DNA of 29,259 bases from Mycolicibacterium porcinum. GTDB taxonomy: Bacteria; Actinomycetota; Actinomycetes; Mycobacteriales; Mycobacteriaceae. Both the position numbers and the translations under genes were made by a program. Below, piece after piece: positions 28,901-29,259 of this stretch. The DNA lies in contig MSTD01000006.1 of the NCBI GenBank assembly GCA_001942045.1, positions 78,024 to 107,282 on the forward strand, read 5' to 3'. The stretch's first letter is position 1. Each line of letters starts with the position of its first letter. The notes below the pieces were generated by a model, which saw nothing but the letters and a program-made list of their open reading frames with translations, was not told where the DNA came from and did not search any database.

Positions 28901-29083
28901 GGCCTCGAGGTGTCCGACCGCATCTCGGTGCAGATGTCGGTTCCGGCTGAGTTCGCGCCGTGGGCGAGCACCCACCGGGATCTCATCGCCGGTGAAATCC
29001 TGGCCACGAGTTTCGAATTCGGTGACGTCGCGGACGGGACAGCGATCGGGGACGGGGTCCGGGTCGCGATCGCCAAGGCGTGA
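25961..29083 (+). CDS. ileS: Isoleucyl-tRNA synthetase
   Basis: 1040 residues from GTG at 25961, with AGGAGA 6 nt before it. The longer in-frame start at 25832 would run through the T-box and is an artefact. Class I synthetase: HIGH-type H56-Y-G-H59, KMSKS as K618-MSK-S622, CP1 editing domain ([26 protein letters not shown]), Cys-rich CWRCRNPL, then the anticodon-binding helical domain and a C-terminal extension. Charges tRNA-Ile with Ile and edits Val. Length and motif style ([17 protein letters not shown]) resemble the eukaryote-like IleRS type of mycobacteria, a type known for low mupirocin sensitivity; that property is inferred from family only. Regulated by the T-box leader. Confidence 0.98.
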   Translation: MSAYPKPAAPNFPERELEVLDYWAADDTFRASLERRADAPEYVFYDGPPFANGLPHYGHLLTGYVKDIVPRYRTMRGYKVERRFGWDTHGLPAELEVQRQLGIADKAQIEEMGIEKFNEACRASVLKYTDEWRAYVTRQARWVDFDNDYKTLDPTFMESVIWAFKQLWDKGLAYEGNRVLPYCWNDETPLSNHELRMDDDVYQSRQDPAVTVGFTVTDGPLKGAHLLIWTTTPWTLPSNQAVAVNPDIDYVLVQGSDGRRYVLAQARLAAYARELGEEPEVIGSYSGRDLLGTHYLPPFPYFMDAPNSFQVLAADFVSTEDGTGIVHMAPAYGEDDKATADTADIVAVTPVDSKGRFDASVPDYAGQHVFEANAQIIRDLKNGDGPAAANGAVLLRHETYEHSYPHCWRCRNPLIYRAVSSWFIKVTEFRDRMVELNQQITWYPEHVKDGQFGKWLSNARDWSVSRNRYWGSPIPVWKSDDPAYPRIDVYGSLDELERDFGVRPTDLHRPFIDELTRPNPDDPTGKSTMRRIEDVFDVWFDSGSMPYAQVHYPFENQKWFDGDEREDAHFPGDFIVEYIGQTRGWFYTMHVLATALFDKPAFKTCVAHGIVLGNDGQKMSKSLRNYPDVSEVFDRDGSDAMRWFLMASPILRGGNLIVTEQGIREGVRQVLLPLWNAYSFLALYAPKKGSWRTDSANVLDRYILAKLAQLRDDLTTSLDSCDISGACDELRQFTEALTNWYVRRSRSRFWEEDADAIDTLHTVLEVTCRLAAPLLPLATEVIWRGLTGERSVHLTDWPEADVLPKDADLVAAMDQVREVCSVGSSLRKAKKLRVRLPLLKLTVAVENPTALAPFADLIADELNVKAVELTDDIDAYGKFDLAVNARVAGPRIGKDVQAAIKAVKAGEGVVNPDGTLTAGPVVLQPEEYTSKLVAADPEWTAALPDGAGLVVLDGTVTEELEAEGWAKDRIRELQELRKSSGLEVSDRISVQMSVPAEFAPWASTHRDLIAGEILATSFEFGDVADGTAIGDGVRVAIAKA

Positions 29084-29104
29084 CGCGCGTGCGACGGCGC
29101 CGAG

Positions 29105-29153
29105 CGTGAACAAGATTGCGAGAATTCAGAACTTCTTCGACAACATGTTCACG
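29105..29153. repeat. Inverted repeat between convergent genes
   Basis: CGTGAAC (29105-29111) and GTTCACG (29147-29153) are perfect complements separated by 35 bp in the 87-bp gap between ileS and the convergent partial gene. Possibly a bidirectional transcript-end structure; there is no T-tract. Confidence 0.3.
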
Positions 29154-29170
29154 TTCGGCGCAGGGGTCCG

Positions 29171-29259
29171 TCAGCCTTCGGCCACGCGGGCCGTCTGGCC
29201 GGCGAGCGTGACGGTGTCGCCCGGGCGTAGCTGGCGGCCGCGCCGGATCTCGATCTCGC
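29171..29259 (-). CDS. C-terminal end of an unidentified minus-strand gene
   Basis: The minus strand is open from the window edge for 28 codons (EIEIRRGRQLRPGDTVTLAG, then QTARVAEG) and ends in TGA at 29171-29173. The codon bias is typical of coding DNA here. A PhzF/diaminopimelate-epimerase-like C-terminus (alternating strands ending in a VxG tail) is one possibility, but the fragment is too short to assign. Convergent to ileS. Confidence 0.5.
   Translation of the reverse strand, partial: EIEIRRGRQLRPGDTVTLAGQTARVAEG

Overview
The window reads as chromosome of a non-tuberculous Mycobacterium (Mycolicibacterium-like actinobacterium). The evidence is high G+C with strong GC3 bias, frequent GTG/TTG starts, several start codons placed like leaderless transcripts, and mycobacterium-specific families (MmpL, PapA, fatty acyl-AMP ligase FadD, Gap/Sap-type membrane protein, PE-PPE-domain acyltransferase). 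From memory, the order TVP38 membrane protein - mutA - mutB - meaB - lipL - [lipid locus] - ileS matches M. tuberculosis Rv1491c to Rv1536, where the middle holds the pks5/LOS-type region.

Region by region. (1) 1-1252, minus strand: a Ddn/DUF385 deazaflavin-type oxidoreductase running off the window edge, behind a TVP38/TMEM64 membrane protein. (2) 1397-6531, plus strand: methylmalonyl-CoA mutase small and large subunits and their GTPase chaperone MeaB. (3) 6607-8281: a small DUF4333-like lipoprotein and the LipL-type serine esterase, closed by a very strong intrinsic terminator. (4) 8332-9248: a 0.9-kb gene-free, more AT-rich control region with two CRP-like palindromes, a DnaA-box match and overlapping leader hairpins. 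(5) 9249-20689, plus strand: a five-gene operon of Mas-type reducing PKS, PapA acyltransferase, FAAL, Gap-like membrane protein and a secreted PE-PPE-domain acyltransferase with four 17-residue C-terminal repeats. (6) 24968-20686, minus strand: a small HTH regulator, a 7-TM membrane protein and an MmpL exporter, converging on the biosynthetic operon with overlapping stop codons. (7) 24969-25671: a palindrome-dense divergent promoter and an orphan gene resembling half of an NRPS condensation/epimerization domain. (8) 25680-29083: ileS behind a translational T-box leader. (9) A partial minus-strand gene at the right edge.

How it fits together (inference): the FAAL activates a fatty acid and loads the PKS. 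The PKS extends it with (probably) methylmalonyl units to a methyl-branched acid, and PapA moves that onto a sugar such as trehalose. Gap and MmpL take the lipid across the membrane, and the PE-PPE protein transacylates it outside. No glycosyltransferase is present, so a di-/polyacyltrehalose-like product is more likely than a full lipooligosaccharide. MutAB, next door, interconverts the presumed extender unit methylmalonyl-CoA with succinyl-CoA. The most novel-looking part is the regulator/7-TM/MmpL operon facing the biosynthetic operon. A shared motif in both control regions suggests the HTH protein may govern both.
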